DNA of 22,781 nucleotides from assembly GCA_002293625.1 (NCBI GenBank), contig DBDP01000181.1, forward strand, positions 1 to 22,781, read 5' to 3'. Below, in pieces: positions 6,969 through 14,262 of the stretch. The translations under genes and the position numbers were made by a program. The DNA is from Clostridiales bacterium UBA929. Its GTDB lineage: Bacteria; Bacillota; Clostridia; Oscillospirales; UBA929. Positions within the stretch are counted from its first letter, which is position 1. Each line of letters starts with the position of its first letter. The notes below the pieces were generated by a model, which saw nothing but the letters and a program-made list of their open reading frames with translations, did not search any database and was not told the DNA's origin.

Positions 6969-8195
6969 ATGGCGGATTCACTGGGTATCCGGCTGGGTAT
7001 CGAGGGCGAACGGGACTTCAAGAACGCCCTGCGGGACATCAACCAGTCGTTTAAACTGCTGGGTTCGGAGATGACACTCGTCGCCTCACAGTTTGATAAA
7101 AACGAAAAATCCGTCCAGAGCCTCACGGCGCGTAATACCGTGCTGAACAAGGAAATCGACACGCAGAAAACAAAAATCGAAACCCTTCGTTCCGCACTGC
7201 AAAACGCCTCTGACTCCTTCGGCGAAAACGACAAACGCACACACGCGTGGCAGATTCAACTGAACAACGCGCAAGCGGAACTCAACAGCATGGAGCGTGA
7301 GCTGGCGCGGAACAATACGGCGCTCGATCAGGCGGCGGAGGGTTTCGGGGAAGCGGAGGATCAGGCCGGGGAGTTTGGGGACGGCATCACGGACACCGCC
7401 GCCAAAGCGGAGGATGCCGGTGGCCGGTTCGAGAAGCTGGGCGGTATCCTCAAGGGAATCGGCGTAGCTCTGGGCGCGGTGGTTGTGGCTGCCGGTGCCG
7501 CCGCCATCAAACTTGGAAAAGACGTTGTTCAACAATTCGGGGAACTGGAGCAGACCCTCGGCGGCTCGGAGGCGGTGTTTCAAGGGTACGCCGATCATAT
7601 GCAGAAGATCGGCGAAGACGCCTATAAGAATATGGGCGTCACGCAGAGCCAATATTTAGCGACAGCCAACAGGATGGGGGCTCTTTTTCAGGGATCGGGG
7701 CTGGATGTACAGAAATCCGCCGAACTAAGCGCAAAGGCCATGCAGCGGGCGGCGGACATGACCTCAGTCATGGGCATCGACATGCAAACGGCACTGGATT
7801 CCGTCGCCGGAGCCGCCAAAGGCAACTTTACCATGATGGATAATTTGGGTGTCGCGATGAACGCCACATCCATCCAAGCGTACGCTGTTTCTAAGGGACT
7901 GGACTTCGTGTGGGCTTCGGCATCCCAAGCGGAGAAGGCCGAGGTCGCGATGCAGATGTTCTTTGACAGCACCGAGCAGTACGCCGGGAACTTCGCCCGT
8001 GAATCCACGCAGACGATCACCGGCTCCATCGGCTTATTGAAGGCTGCCGTGCCGCGCCGGATGCGGGGTGCTACCGGCTCAGAATATCGGCGGCCGAACT
8101 GGAAGCCATCGTCTTCCGGCAGATACGCGAACAGGCGATTCTCACAGGAAAATGCGGTACGCCGGATAATGGCAATTCGAATAATGCGCAAATAA
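6969..8195 (+). pseudogene. Truncated tail tape-measure gene fused to foreign sequence
   Basis: The first roughly 360 codons (6969 to about 8051) encode a normal tape-measure start: GIRLGIEGERDFKNALRDIN, a long coiled coil (about residues 35-135), a hydrophobic segment (about 160-180, GVALGAVVVAAGAAAIKLGK), and the TMP domain (LGGSEAVFQGYADHM..., QTITGSIGLLKAAV). The last 48 codons (PRRMRGATGSEYRRPN...) are out-of-frame reading of a recombinase gene whose true frame is +2 relative to this one. Tape measures of this type are normally well over 700 residues, so at least half is lost. AGGTGA lies 7 nt before ATG 6969. A deletion joined two genes near 8042-8070. Confidence 0.85.
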
Positions 8196-8545
8196 GACAA
8201 CCCGAACGTATTGAGGACAAAAAGCGCTCTCTCTACGAGGCGTTTGTTCTCGGCGAAATCAGTGCCGACGATTACAGAGCCGCGAAAGCAAATCTTGACG
8301 TTGAATATGACCGTGAAAAACGCGCCCAAACCGCGCTTACGAAAGACACATCAACGAGAATGGTCAATAAGGGGCTTCGACAGCTTGCCGAAGACGCGCT
8401 CAAACAGAGCAAGCTCACGAAAGAGCTTGCAGACGCGCTAATTGACAAGGTTCTCGTCTATCCCGGAAGCAGGGTTGAGGTTGTGTGGAAAGTGGCGGGA
8501 TACGGTGCCGTTTGTACGGGTGAAACAATCGAACCCCTTGAATAG
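8042..8545 (+). pseudogene. C-terminal relic of a large serine recombinase
   Basis: In the frame with codons at 8042, 8045 and so on, 167 codons read without interruption to TAG at 8543-8545. They start with the end of a Cys-containing zinc-ribbon (CRAAPDAGCYRLRISAAEL), then a helical, coiled-coil region (ERIEDKKRSLYEAFVLGEI, ADDYRAAKANLDVEYDREKR) and a terminal VLVYPGSRVEVVWKV. This is the C-terminal architecture of large serine recombinases with a DUF4368-like end. The resolvase catalytic domain and most of the DNA-binding domain are missing. It lies at the right edge of the prophage, next to a tRNA gene, where an integrase is expected; it could equally come from a second mobile element. 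Confidence 0.75.
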
Positions 8546-8553
8546 CAAAACGA

Positions 8554-8580
8554 TTCAGCCGCCGATAATCGGCGGCTGAA
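8554..8580 (+). terminator. Strong hairpin after the recombinase relic
   Basis: A perfect 12-bp inverted repeat (TTCAGCCGCCGA and its complement) with a 3-nt loop TAA lies 8 nt after the recombinase stop. No T-run follows on either strand, so Rho-independent termination is possible but not typical. Confidence 0.4.
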
Positions 8581-8592
8581 GATACGTCAACA

Positions 8593-8633
8593 CCCTCGAC
8601 ACAAAAACCTTTTACGTTTTTTTGTGTCGGGGG
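8593..8633. repeat. 15-bp inverted repeat between recombinase relic and tRNA-Leu
   Basis: CCCTCGACACAAAAA (8593-8607) pairs with TTTTTGTGTCGGGGG (8619-8633) with one G-T wobble and an 11-nt loop. It sits 14 bp from the tRNA 3' end, at the chromosomal edge of the prophage. It could be a bidirectional terminator, or a leftover of a recombination site. Confidence 0.5.
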
Positions 8634-8646
8634 CTTGACATATGGG

Positions 8647-8734
8647 TGGTGCGCGAGGCGGGACTTGAACCCGCACGTGCGTATTGCACACTAGAACCTG
8701 AATCTAGCGAGTCTGCCAATTCCACCACTCGCGC
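8647..8734 (-). tRNA. tRNA-Leu (anticodon CAG)
   Basis: The - strand folds as a class II tRNA: acceptor GCGCGAG (from 8734) pairs with CTCGCGC. The D-arm follows, then an anticodon stem CTAGA/TCTAG around the loop TTCAGGT (anticodon CAG). A long variable arm is present, as in leucine tRNAs, and the T-arm is GCGGGTTCAAGTCCCGC. The terminal CCA is encoded (8647-8649). It decodes CUG. A consensus promoter lies just upstream. tRNA 3' ends are common phage integration sites, and the prophage relic ends about 100 bp downstream. Confidence 0.97.
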
Positions 8735-8760
8735 TTATCGGGCAAAACCCAACGCACATT

Positions 8761-8789
8761 ACTATACCAGCCGGGTGGCGGGTTGTCAA
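8761..8789 (-). promoter_or_regulatory. Promoter of tRNA-Leu
   Basis: On the - strand TTGACA (8789-8784) and TATAGT (8766-8761) have a 17-nt spacer, with the tRNA 5' end about 27 nt downstream of the -10 box. Confidence 0.88.
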
Positions 8790-8841
8790 GAGTTTTTTCC
8801 GTTGTATGTGTCCGTTCCTATGTCCGATGATATTACCCGTA

Positions 8842-10206
8842 TCACAAGCTCAAAGCCATTGTCGCAATTTGGAAATAAATCACGAGAGAGATCGCGTCCA
8901 CAATCGTTGTGATGAACGGGCTTGCCATTACGGCGGGATCGAAGCCAACTCTTTTCGCAAGCAGTGGCATAGCGCTGCCGACAATCTTCGCGCACAGCAC
9001 GGTGAGCGCCAACGCCGCGCTGACCACCAGCGCGACCGATACGGTCACGCCATCCCTCTGCATCCACAGCATGTCCACCAAAACAATCTTTAGGAAATTC
9101 GCCGCGGCTAAAACCAAACCGCAAAAGACCGACACCCGCGTCTCTTTCCACATCACGCGCAATATATCGCGAAAACCCAGCTCTCCCAGCGATAGTGCGC
9201 GGATTACCGTGACAGACGCTTGACTGCCCGAGTTGCCGCCGGAACCCATCAGCATCGGAATAAAAGCCGTCAGCGCCACCTGCGCGGCAAGGGCGTGTTC
9301 AAAAGACGTGATAATCATACCTGTGAACGTGGCGGATGCCATCAGTATCAGCAGCCACGGAATGCGGTTCTTCCATATCTCGAAGACCGACATTTTCATG
9401 TAAGGCTTGTCCGACGGAGCGATAGCGGCCATCTTTTCAATGTCCTCTGTCGCTTCCTCTTCCATAATGTCGATCGCGTCGTCCACCGTAACAATACCGA
9501 CAATCCTGTTCTCTTGGTCAACGACCGGCAGCGCACCCATTCCGTAGCGCGAGAAAAGGGTCGCGACAGACTCTTGGTCGTCGGAGGTTCTGGCGGAAAT
9601 CGGTTCGGGAATCATCACGTCCTGAATAAGCTCGTCTTCCTCCGCCAAAATGAGGGATTTTAGGGACACCACGCCGATAAGCACGCGCGCGCCGTCGGTC
9701 ACATAACACGTGTAAATCGTCTCTTTATCCATGCCGGTGCGGCGGATGCGCTTAATGGCATCCCCAACCGTCATTTGAGGGCGCAGGGTGACGTATTCGG
9801 TCGTCATGACGCTGCCTGCGGAATCCTCGGGGTAATTGAGCAGTTCGTTGATGGTCTTGCGCATCTCCGGGTCGGCCTGAAGCAGGATACGCTTGACGAC
9901 GTTTGCGGGCATCTCCTCGATGATGTCGACTGCGTCGTCCGCGTACAATTCGTCCACGACTTCTTTTAATTCTGTGTCGGAAAAGCCGTGAATCAGTTGT
10001 TCCTGCACATCGCTGTCCATTTCAACAAAAGTTTCGGCGGCCAGTTCTTTCGGCAGAAGACGGAACAGCGCCGGTTGGATTTCCTCAAAAAGAATCGCGA
10101 TGTCAGCCGGGCGCATCGTGATTAAAATGTCGCGAAGGGTGTGAAACTTCTTTTCGGCGAGCAGCTTTTCGACCGTCTCGCCCAGAGCGAATGTGGATTC
10201 CCTCAT
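8842..10206 (-). CDS. mgtE: Magnesium transporter MgtE
   Basis: A 454-residue protein with the full MgtE order. An acidic helical N domain (about 1-130, with LRDILITMRPADIAILFEEI) is followed by two CBS domains (about 131-250), a connecting helix, and five membrane helices (about 280-454) with the pore signature GSGGNSGSQAS at 321-331. The cytosolic N and CBS domains bind Mg2+ and close the channel when internal Mg2+ is high. ATG 10206 has GGAGGGGTGAG upstream. The gene has its own consensus promoter (10299-10327), and its mRNA should begin with a 50-nt hairpin. No M-box riboswitch is visible in the short leader. Intact length. Confidence 0.96.
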   Translation of the reverse strand: MRESTFALGETVEKLLAEKKFHTLRDILITMRPADIAILFEEIQPALFRLLPKELAAETFVEMDSDVQEQLIHGFSDTELKEVVDELYADDAVDIIEEMPANVVKRILLQADPEMRKTINELLNYPEDSAGSVMTTEYVTLRPQMTVGDAIKRIRRTGMDKETIYTCYVTDGARVLIGVVSLKSLILAEEDELIQDVMIPEPISARTSDDQESVATLFSRYGMGALPVVDQENRIVGIVTVDDAIDIMEEEATEDIEKMAAIAPSDKPYMKMSVFEIWKNRIPWLLILMASATFTGMIITSFEHALAAQVALTAFIPMLMGSGGNSGSQASVTVIRALSLGELGFRDILRVMWKETRVSVFCGLVLAAANFLKIVLVDMLWMQRDGVTVSVALVVSAALALTVLCAKIVGSAMPLLAKRVGFDPAVMASPFITTIVDAISLVIYFQIATMALSL

Positions 10207-10242
10207 CGCCTCACCCCTCCGACATTTTTTATTTTATTGGCA

Positions 10243-10292
10243 TGTTGAAAATTGCTCCCTTCGCCGTACAGGCGAACATACAATTTTCAACA
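10243..10292. repeat. 50-bp two-part hairpin in the mgtE leader, dispersed-repeat-like
   Basis: TGTTGAAAATTG (10243-10254) and its perfect complement (10281-10292) enclose a second stem, TTCGCC (10260-10265) with GGCGAA (10271-10276), loop GTACA. The mapped promoter would start transcription almost exactly at 10292, so the hairpin forms the 5' end of the mgtE mRNA. The inner TTCGCC...GGCGAA core recurs at 12436 and 16316. Confidence 0.8.
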
Positions 10293-10298
10293 CTTCGT

Positions 10299-10327
10299 AT
10301 TTTACACTGAACGAAAGCATGTGTCAA
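10299..10327 (-). promoter_or_regulatory. Promoter of mgtE
   Basis: On the - strand TTGACA (10327-10322) and TAAAAT (10304-10299) are spaced by 17 nt; predicted start near 10292, leaving an 86-nt leader. Confidence 0.85.
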
Positions 10328-10343
10328 GGTTTCCCGCTTGCTC

Positions 10344-11420
10344 TCATGATATACCGAGACTCGCAAGGTAGTCCCTGTTGATTTGAATCGCTTCGGAATG
10401 CGGCTTGAACTCCGCCGCGCGTTCGTTGTATGCCGCGGCTCTTTTGAAGTCACCCAGTTCGCAGCAGCAGACGCAAGCCTCTATGTTCGGGATATATCCC
10501 CAATAATCCACGAGAATAAACCCAGGGGAGTCCGGCTTCCCCATATTTACCGCGATGTCGAACCATTTTAGCGACGGGTTGAAGAGATTCTGACGTTTAT
10601 AATAATACCCCAGCTCGCAGCAGATTTCCGCCCGCGGCGCGTCATAATTGAAACTTTTCAACAGAATCGGTAAAACCTTTTTATCTTCCCCCATAATTTG
10701 ATAGCATAAAGATAGGTTATAACAAGACGCGATGTTGTCCTCATGCCAACCCTCTCCGGAATTCAAGAACCTCTCGAAATAATAGGCGGATTTCGCCCAA
10801 TGCCCGTGATCCTTTAGTTCGCGGGCGAAGTAATATATCTGGCGTGCGGACATGGGTTTGCCGCTCGCCTCCAGCGCGTTGTAAATATCAATGTTCCGGG
10901 TTGGACTTGAAGTGTTAGAGCCTTTTTTGTGGTGTATTTCTATATCGCTGTAGAGGACGTTTCCCGTAAGCGGGATGCACTCATGCACGGGGTCTATCCA
11001 ACTGAACTCCCTTTCCCGTTTTGTCAGGCGTTCCCGTGTGGATGTGAAAACCGGGAGACCAAAGGCGTCAAAATGCGTTATGTACTTCATGGCAACCATA
11101 TCCGTATCCGGCGGCAGACTCTTTTTCAGCTCCAGCATTCTCTCAAGAGACTCCGGCGGCACCACGTCATCCGCGTCAAGCCACATCTGATAGTCCATTG
11201 TGGCTTTGGAGTATGCCTCGTTGCGGGCTGCGGAAAAATCGTTGACCCAAGCGAAATCATATACTTTGTTCGTATACTTGCCCGCAATCTCTTTTGTCTT
11301 GTCGGTCGAACCCGTATCCACGATAATAATTTCGTCAACCGCCTCTTTGACGCTGTCCAGGCACCGCGCCAGAACCTCTTCTTCGTTTTTTACGATCATG
11401 CAAAGACTGATGGTAACCAC
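10344..11420 (-). CDS. Family 2 glycosyltransferase with C-terminal TPR repeats
   Basis: A 358-residue cytosolic protein. Residues about 1-110 are a GT-A fold: SLCMIVKNEEEVLARCL start, DTGSTD at 35-40, and the metal/nucleotide-binding DADD at 82-85. FSWIDPVHECI (about 140-150) completes the transferase. From about residue 190 to the end, helical pairs (ARQIYYFARELKDHG..., AEICCELGYYYKRQNLFNPS, AACCCELGDFKRAA-like) form TPR repeats. Such proteins resemble SunS-type peptide S-glycosyltransferases and other TPR-linked GT2 enzymes; donor and acceptor are unknown. The start is GTG 11420, with GGAGGAG 5 nt upstream. A weak promoter-like TATACT lies at 11447-11442. It is followed by mgtE on the same strand, which has its own promoter. 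Confidence 0.85.
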   Translation of the reverse strand: MVTISLCMIVKNEEEVLARCLDSVKEAVDEIIIVDTGSTDKTKEIAGKYTNKVYDFAWVNDFSAARNEAYSKATMDYQMWLDADDVVPPESLERMLELKKSLPPDTDMVAMKYITHFDAFGLPVFTSTRERLTKREREFSWIDPVHECIPLTGNVLYSDIEIHHKKGSNTSSPTRNIDIYNALEASGKPMSARQIYYFARELKDHGHWAKSAYYFERFLNSGEGWHEDNIASCYNLSLCYQIMGEDKKVLPILLKSFNYDAPRAEICCELGYYYKRQNLFNPSLKWFDIAVNMGKPDSPGFILVDYWGYIPNIEACVCCCELGDFKRAAAYNERAAEFKPHSEAIQINRDYLASLGIS

Positions 11421-11510
11421 ATATACTCCTCCATTCTTTCCAGTATAGTCTTTTCTGGGAAGAAACGTAACCGAAACGGGGGCGTTTGTTGCGTTTCAAA
11501 AAGAATCAAG

Positions 11511-11534
11511 GTATTTAGAAAAATTTCTAAATAC
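11511..11534. promoter_or_regulatory. Upstream SdpR operator (O1)
   Basis: The inverted repeat GTATTTAGA - N6 - TCTAAATAC, with two further matched pairs on each side (11509-11536), ends 3 bp before the -35 box. It is identical in arms and spacing to the downstream operator, so the same dimeric regulator should bind both. Confidence 0.85.
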
Positions 11535-11537
11535 CTA

Positions 11538-11566
11538 TTGACATTCTGTTTCGCATTGGCTATACT
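11538..11566 (+). promoter_or_regulatory. Promoter of the sdpR-sdpI operon
   Basis: TTGACA (11538-11543) and TATACT (11561-11566) with a 17-nt spacer. Palindromic operators abut the promoter on both sides, so repressor binding would block RNA polymerase directly. Confidence 0.92.
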
Positions 11567-11590
11567 GTATTTAGATGATCATCTAAATAC
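11567..11590. promoter_or_regulatory. Downstream SdpR operator (O2)
   Basis: A perfect 24-bp palindrome, GTATTTAGA TGATCA TCTAAATAC, begins directly after the -10 box and covers the transcription start. Its centre is 56 bp from that of O1. Confidence 0.88.
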
Positions 11591-11610
11591 TTGTTCGGAG
11601 GTGAACTTGC

Positions 11611-11889
11611 TTGGCAATTTCAGAAACGCTCAAGGCTGTTTCCGACCCGGTTCGGCGCGAGATACTGGAGCTTCTAAAAGGCGGCAGGAAATCCGCCGGG
11701 GAGATCGCCGGGATGTTCAACTTAACGGGCGCGACTGTATCGTATCATTTGTCGCAGCTTAAAAAAGCGGGTCTGATCGCCGAAACCAAGCAAAAAAACT
11801 ACGTGTATTATGAAATCAACGTCTCTGTATTCGAAGAGCTTCTCGTTTGGATTGCCGGATTTGGAGGGAATCGTAATGAAAAAACCTAG
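11611..11889 (+). CDS. sdpR: ArsR-family autorepressor, SdpR type
   Basis: A 92-residue winged-helix protein. It opens AISETLKAVSDPVRREILEL and carries the recognition helix in FNLTGATVSYHLSQLKKAGL (about residues 34-53), then a wing ending KNYVYYEINVSVFEELLVW. These are hallmarks of SdpR, the repressor encoded with the SdpI immunity protein in Bacillus. It has no cysteine pairs of metal-sensing ArsR proteins. The start is TTG 11611, with GGAGGTGA 6 nt upstream. It sits directly behind twin operators and should repress its own operon until SdpI engages it at the membrane; that mechanism is known for B. subtilis and inferred here. It overlaps sdpI by 14 bp. Confidence 0.88.
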   Translation: MAISETLKAVSDPVRREILELLKGGRKSAGEIAGMFNLTGATVSYHLSQLKKAGLIAETKQKNYVYYEINVSVFEELLVWIAGFGGNRNEKT

Positions 11890-12415
11890 ATTGTTAATTC
11901 TGACGGTGGCGATATGCTTGCTGCCGATGATTGCGGGAGCAATTCTTTATAATAGACTACCGCCGGATATCGCTATCCACTGGGATATCAACAACGAGCC
12001 GGATAGCTTTCTTCCGAAGGCTCTTGCGTTGTTCGGTTTTCCCGTATTCTTCGCGTGTTTTCAAGTGATCGGTTGCTGCGCCATATGGTGGAAGCTGAAA
12101 AAAGTGGAGGTCACGCCGAAGATCATAGCCATTATATATTGGCTGATACCGGCTTTAACGATTATGACGTATGTCTTTATGCTCGTACAAGGATTCGGGT
12201 ATTCGTTTGACGTTGGCGGTATCGCGTGTATCGTTGTGGGGTTTATCTTTGTTCTTTTGGGGAACTATCTTCCCAAAATCCGTTATGAAGACAGCAAGTA
12301 CGTTGTTACAATTCCGAGGTTCAAGAGTGAGCAATCATTCAGAAAAACGATGCGGGGAATCAGCATCGCGCTTATTGTCATCGGGCTTGCTTTCTTTGTG
12401 CTGGCGTTTTTATGA
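11876..12415 (+). CDS. sdpI: SdpI-like membrane protein (DUF1648 + SdpI)
   Basis: A 179-residue protein with about five membrane helices (roughly 6-25, 48-70, 82-104, 112-131, 161-179). The first loop has the DUF1648 signature LPPDIAIHWDINNEPDSF. Later LLGNYLPKIR matches the SdpI domain. The conserved continuation (GIRTPWTL...W in most family members) is replaced by YEDSKYVVTIPRFKSEQSF, and the protein is shorter than the 207-residue B. subtilis SdpI, so it is a divergent member. ATG 11876 has GGAGGG upstream and lies inside the end of sdpR, so translation is coupled. Likely an immunity/signalling protein; no SdpC-like toxin is seen in the window. Confidence 0.8.
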   Translation: MKKPRLLILTVAICLLPMIAGAILYNRLPPDIAIHWDINNEPDSFLPKALALFGFPVFFACFQVIGCCAIWWKLKKVEVTPKIIAIIYWLIPALTIMTYVFMLVQGFGYSFDVGGIACIVVGFIFVLLGNYLPKIRYEDSKYVVTIPRFKSEQSFRKTMRGISIALIVIGLAFFVLAFL

Positions 12416-12435
12416 GGGCGCGCGAAAAACTCATT

Positions 12436-12457
12436 GTTCGCCGCAGGCGAACGAGCG
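12436..12457. repeat. Short dispersed hairpin repeat, copy 1
   Basis: The 22-nt unit contains the stem GTTCGCC-GCA-GGCGAAC followed by GAGCG, beginning 21 nt after the sdpI stop. The same 22 nt occur at 16316-16337, also just after a stop codon. A GCTTGCGA/TCGCAAGC inverted pair follows it here. Confidence 0.75.
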
Positions 12458-12536
12458 GAGTGCTTGCGAGCAGGTACCTCTGGTGCGGTGTCGCAAGCCG
12501 GAGCGGGAGCTTTTCGAGGTTACCGTATTAACAAGC

Positions 12537-12564
12537 AATAACCGGGGTTTTCGCCCCGGTTATT
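12537..12564. terminator. Bidirectional terminator between sdpI and the endolysin gene
   Basis: A perfect 11-bp stem AATAACCGGGG/CCCCGGTTATT with loop TTTTCG lies in the convergent space. On the - strand a T-rich stretch follows, which fits termination of the endolysin transcript; it may also serve sdpI. Confidence 0.75.
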
Positions 12565-12634
12565 CTGTATGGGGTGACCGTCCTCGGTCGCCCGGTATAA
12601 AGGGTTTCGGCAGGTTTGGAAAGCGGCGTGCCCT

Positions 12635-13999
12635 TTATGTTTTTTGGGTATAGTCCAGCGCGATCCAGCCCGCACCGCTCTTGAGCTTTCCCCATTTCGC
12701 GGCACCCGTGCCGGTCGCTTCGTCAACGATGGTATACACTCCCTTATCGGTGATGGTGCCGTTGGTTCCGAAGTTGGTTCCCGGTCCTTTGCGGATGTTT
12801 ATGGCGTTTGCCAAAACGCGCACGGTGTAGGCAGTGATCGGTGCCTTCGCGCCCGGTGTTTGTGCAGCAGGAGCCTGCGCAGACGGCGTAGCTGTCCCGC
12901 CGAGGTTTAGGGCGACGATTTCCCCGTACACCCTCTCGCGGCGGTCTAAGTAGTTCTTGGTCTGCGCTTTCGTCGCGGCAAACATAGCAGCCGCGTCACC
13001 GGAGCTTTTCAGGGCCGCCGCCGCGATATCCTTCCAGAGCGACGAAGCCGTTCCGTATTGGTTTACGCCGTCCGCGAAGTAGATTAACGCGCCGCAGTCG
13101 GTCAGCCCGTAAGACATTCCTTTCTTCACATACTCGGTGACGTCGCTGACGGCGAGTCTGTCCTGTGTCGTTTTGCCTTCCGGGGTGTTGAGCAGTTTTG
13201 AGAGCGCGGCGGCTTCCGCGTCCGTCGCGACGCGTGTTTCCCAACCCGTGGTAGGCGCACGCATAATTTCAGTCAGCAACACATCGCCAAGCAGGACTTT
13301 CGCGTTCGCGCCGTTTGCTGAAATAATCGTTTTCATCAGCATGAGAGCGCGGGAAGCGTGCCAACCGAACAGACCGACGGACAGCGCGCCGTTGTCGTTT
13401 TTACTGACGCTGCCGTAGCCCCCTTCGTTCTGATTGATGATTTTGATGGCATACTTCACGGCGGTTTCGAGCGTTTCGTCCGAAACCCCGCCAAGGCGTT
13501 TGTTGACCTCCTCCGCAATTTTTCCGTGAAGGTTAAAGAGGTAATCGCCGGGGCAGGCTTTGTTCGCGAACCAGCGGTGTACCGTCATATTGCCCGGGTT
13601 ATTCTTATCCGGCCGCCAAACAAGCTGCTTAATACCGTTGCGTTTACAGATGTCGGCGACGAGGTCAATGACGGAGGCGAGCGCTTTGTCGGATACGTGC
13701 CAGTCGGGCGCGCCGCCGTCGTTTGCCACCTCGATGGTGACGGCGCGATGGTCGTTCGCCCCGGAGGAAGTACACCACGAACGGTTGGCTTCGTCCACAT
13801 ACAGCGCAACCCTTCCGTCCGTGCCGATACCGTAATTGCTGCTTGCCTGACGGGACGTCGGCGCGAATATCTCGCCGCAGGACTCCACCGTCAGGTTCCC
13901 CGCCATGCAATGGATGGTGATGGTATCAATCGCGTGGTTGCGCGGTTTGGTGCAGTTGGGGCTGAGTTTGGTGTACTTAACCAACGGGCTGTTGCTCAT
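12635..13999 (-). CDS. Phage-type endolysin: amidase, lysozyme-like and SH3 domains
   Basis: A 454-residue protein. Residues about 20-165 are an Amidase_2 zinc amidase with ligands H30 (TITIHCMAG), H141 (MTVHRWF) and C149 (KACPGD), cutting the MurNAc-L-alanine bond. Residues about 175-365 look like a second, lysozyme-like unit; E192 in NEGGYGSVSKNDNGALSVG is the candidate catalytic acid. A Pro/Ala-rich linker (about 370-388) leads to an SH3b wall-binding domain (390-454, NIRKGPGTNFG). ATG 13999 has AAGGGGGAAG about 6 nt upstream; ATG codons further up overlap the preceding small gene. There is no signal peptide, so release would need a holin, which is not recognised here. The function of the middle domain is inferred. 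Confidence 0.88.
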   Translation of the reverse strand: MSNSPLVKYTKLSPNCTKPRNHAIDTITIHCMAGNLTVESCGEIFAPTSRQASSNYGIGTDGRVALYVDEANRSWCTSSGANDHRAVTIEVANDGGAPDWHVSDKALASVIDLVADICKRNGIKQLVWRPDKNNPGNMTVHRWFANKACPGDYLFNLHGKIAEEVNKRLGGVSDETLETAVKYAIKIINQNEGGYGSVSKNDNGALSVGLFGWHASRALMLMKTIISANGANAKVLLGDVLLTEIMRAPTTGWETRVATDAEAAALSKLLNTPEGKTTQDRLAVSDVTEYVKKGMSYGLTDCGALIYFADGVNQYGTASSLWKDIAAAALKSSGDAAAMFAATKAQTKNYLDRRERVYGEIVALNLGGTATPSAQAPAAQTPGAKAPITAYTVRVLANAINIRKGPGTNFGTNGTITDKGVYTIVDEATGTGAAKWGKLKSGAGWIALDYTQKT

Positions 14000-14099
14000 C
14001 GTCGTCTTCCCCCTTCCCGCCTGTAAATTCCTCCAGCGTTTCGGCGGAGGGTTCGCCATTGTCAACGAGCGCCAATGTGGTTTTCATTTCGTCGTTCAT
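13977..14099 (-). CDS. Small acidic protein coupled to the endolysin
   Basis: A 40-residue peptide, MNDEMKTTLALVDNGEP..., ending in a Gly/Asp/Glu-rich tail. Its last 23 bp overlap the endolysin start, and the endolysin ribosome-binding site lies inside it, so the two are translationally coupled. An alternative start four codons upstream (ATG 14111) overlaps the stop of the preceding broken gene as ATGA. Similar tiny acidic ORFs precede lysis genes in Clostridia phages, as far as I recall. Function unknown. Confidence 0.6.
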   Translation of the reverse strand: MNDEMKTTLALVDNGEPSAETLEEFTGGKGEDDDEQQPVG

Positions 14100-14107
14100 C
14101 CTTATGC

Positions 14108-14262
14108 TCATTCCTTTCCTGTGTTTAGCGCATCGAACACCGTGGCGACGGCTTGGTTCTGCGAGGCGGTTTGCAGCAGCTTTTACGCGTTTTCACCGGC
14201 TTCGAGCATTGACTCGGCCGCCGTGCTTGCGCCGCTTGCACCTGATAGATTTCCAAAGACAT
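14108..14262 (-). pseudogene. Broken small phage gene upstream of the lysis module
   Basis: Behind AAGGAG, ATG 14262 opens MSLEIYQVQA. After a direct repeat (GCAAGC twice) the protein-like reading moves to another frame (STAAESMLEAGENA), is stopped by TAA, and then resumes in that frame as KLLQTASQNQAVATVFDALN to TGA at 14108-14110. Read together these form one small helical protein of about 50 residues interrupted by a frameshift and a nonsense codon. Its size and place match small accessory proteins of phage lysis cassettes. Confidence 0.45.

Noticed and set aside
8593..8646. attR site of the prophage in the tRNA-Leu 3' end
   Set aside because: The position is suggestive, but no second copy of the tRNA 3' sequence can be seen in the window, so an attachment site cannot be defined.
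10207..10343. M-box Mg2+ riboswitch upstream of mgtE
   Set aside because: The leader is only about 86 nt and folds as one hairpin; none of the M-box conserved blocks are seen.
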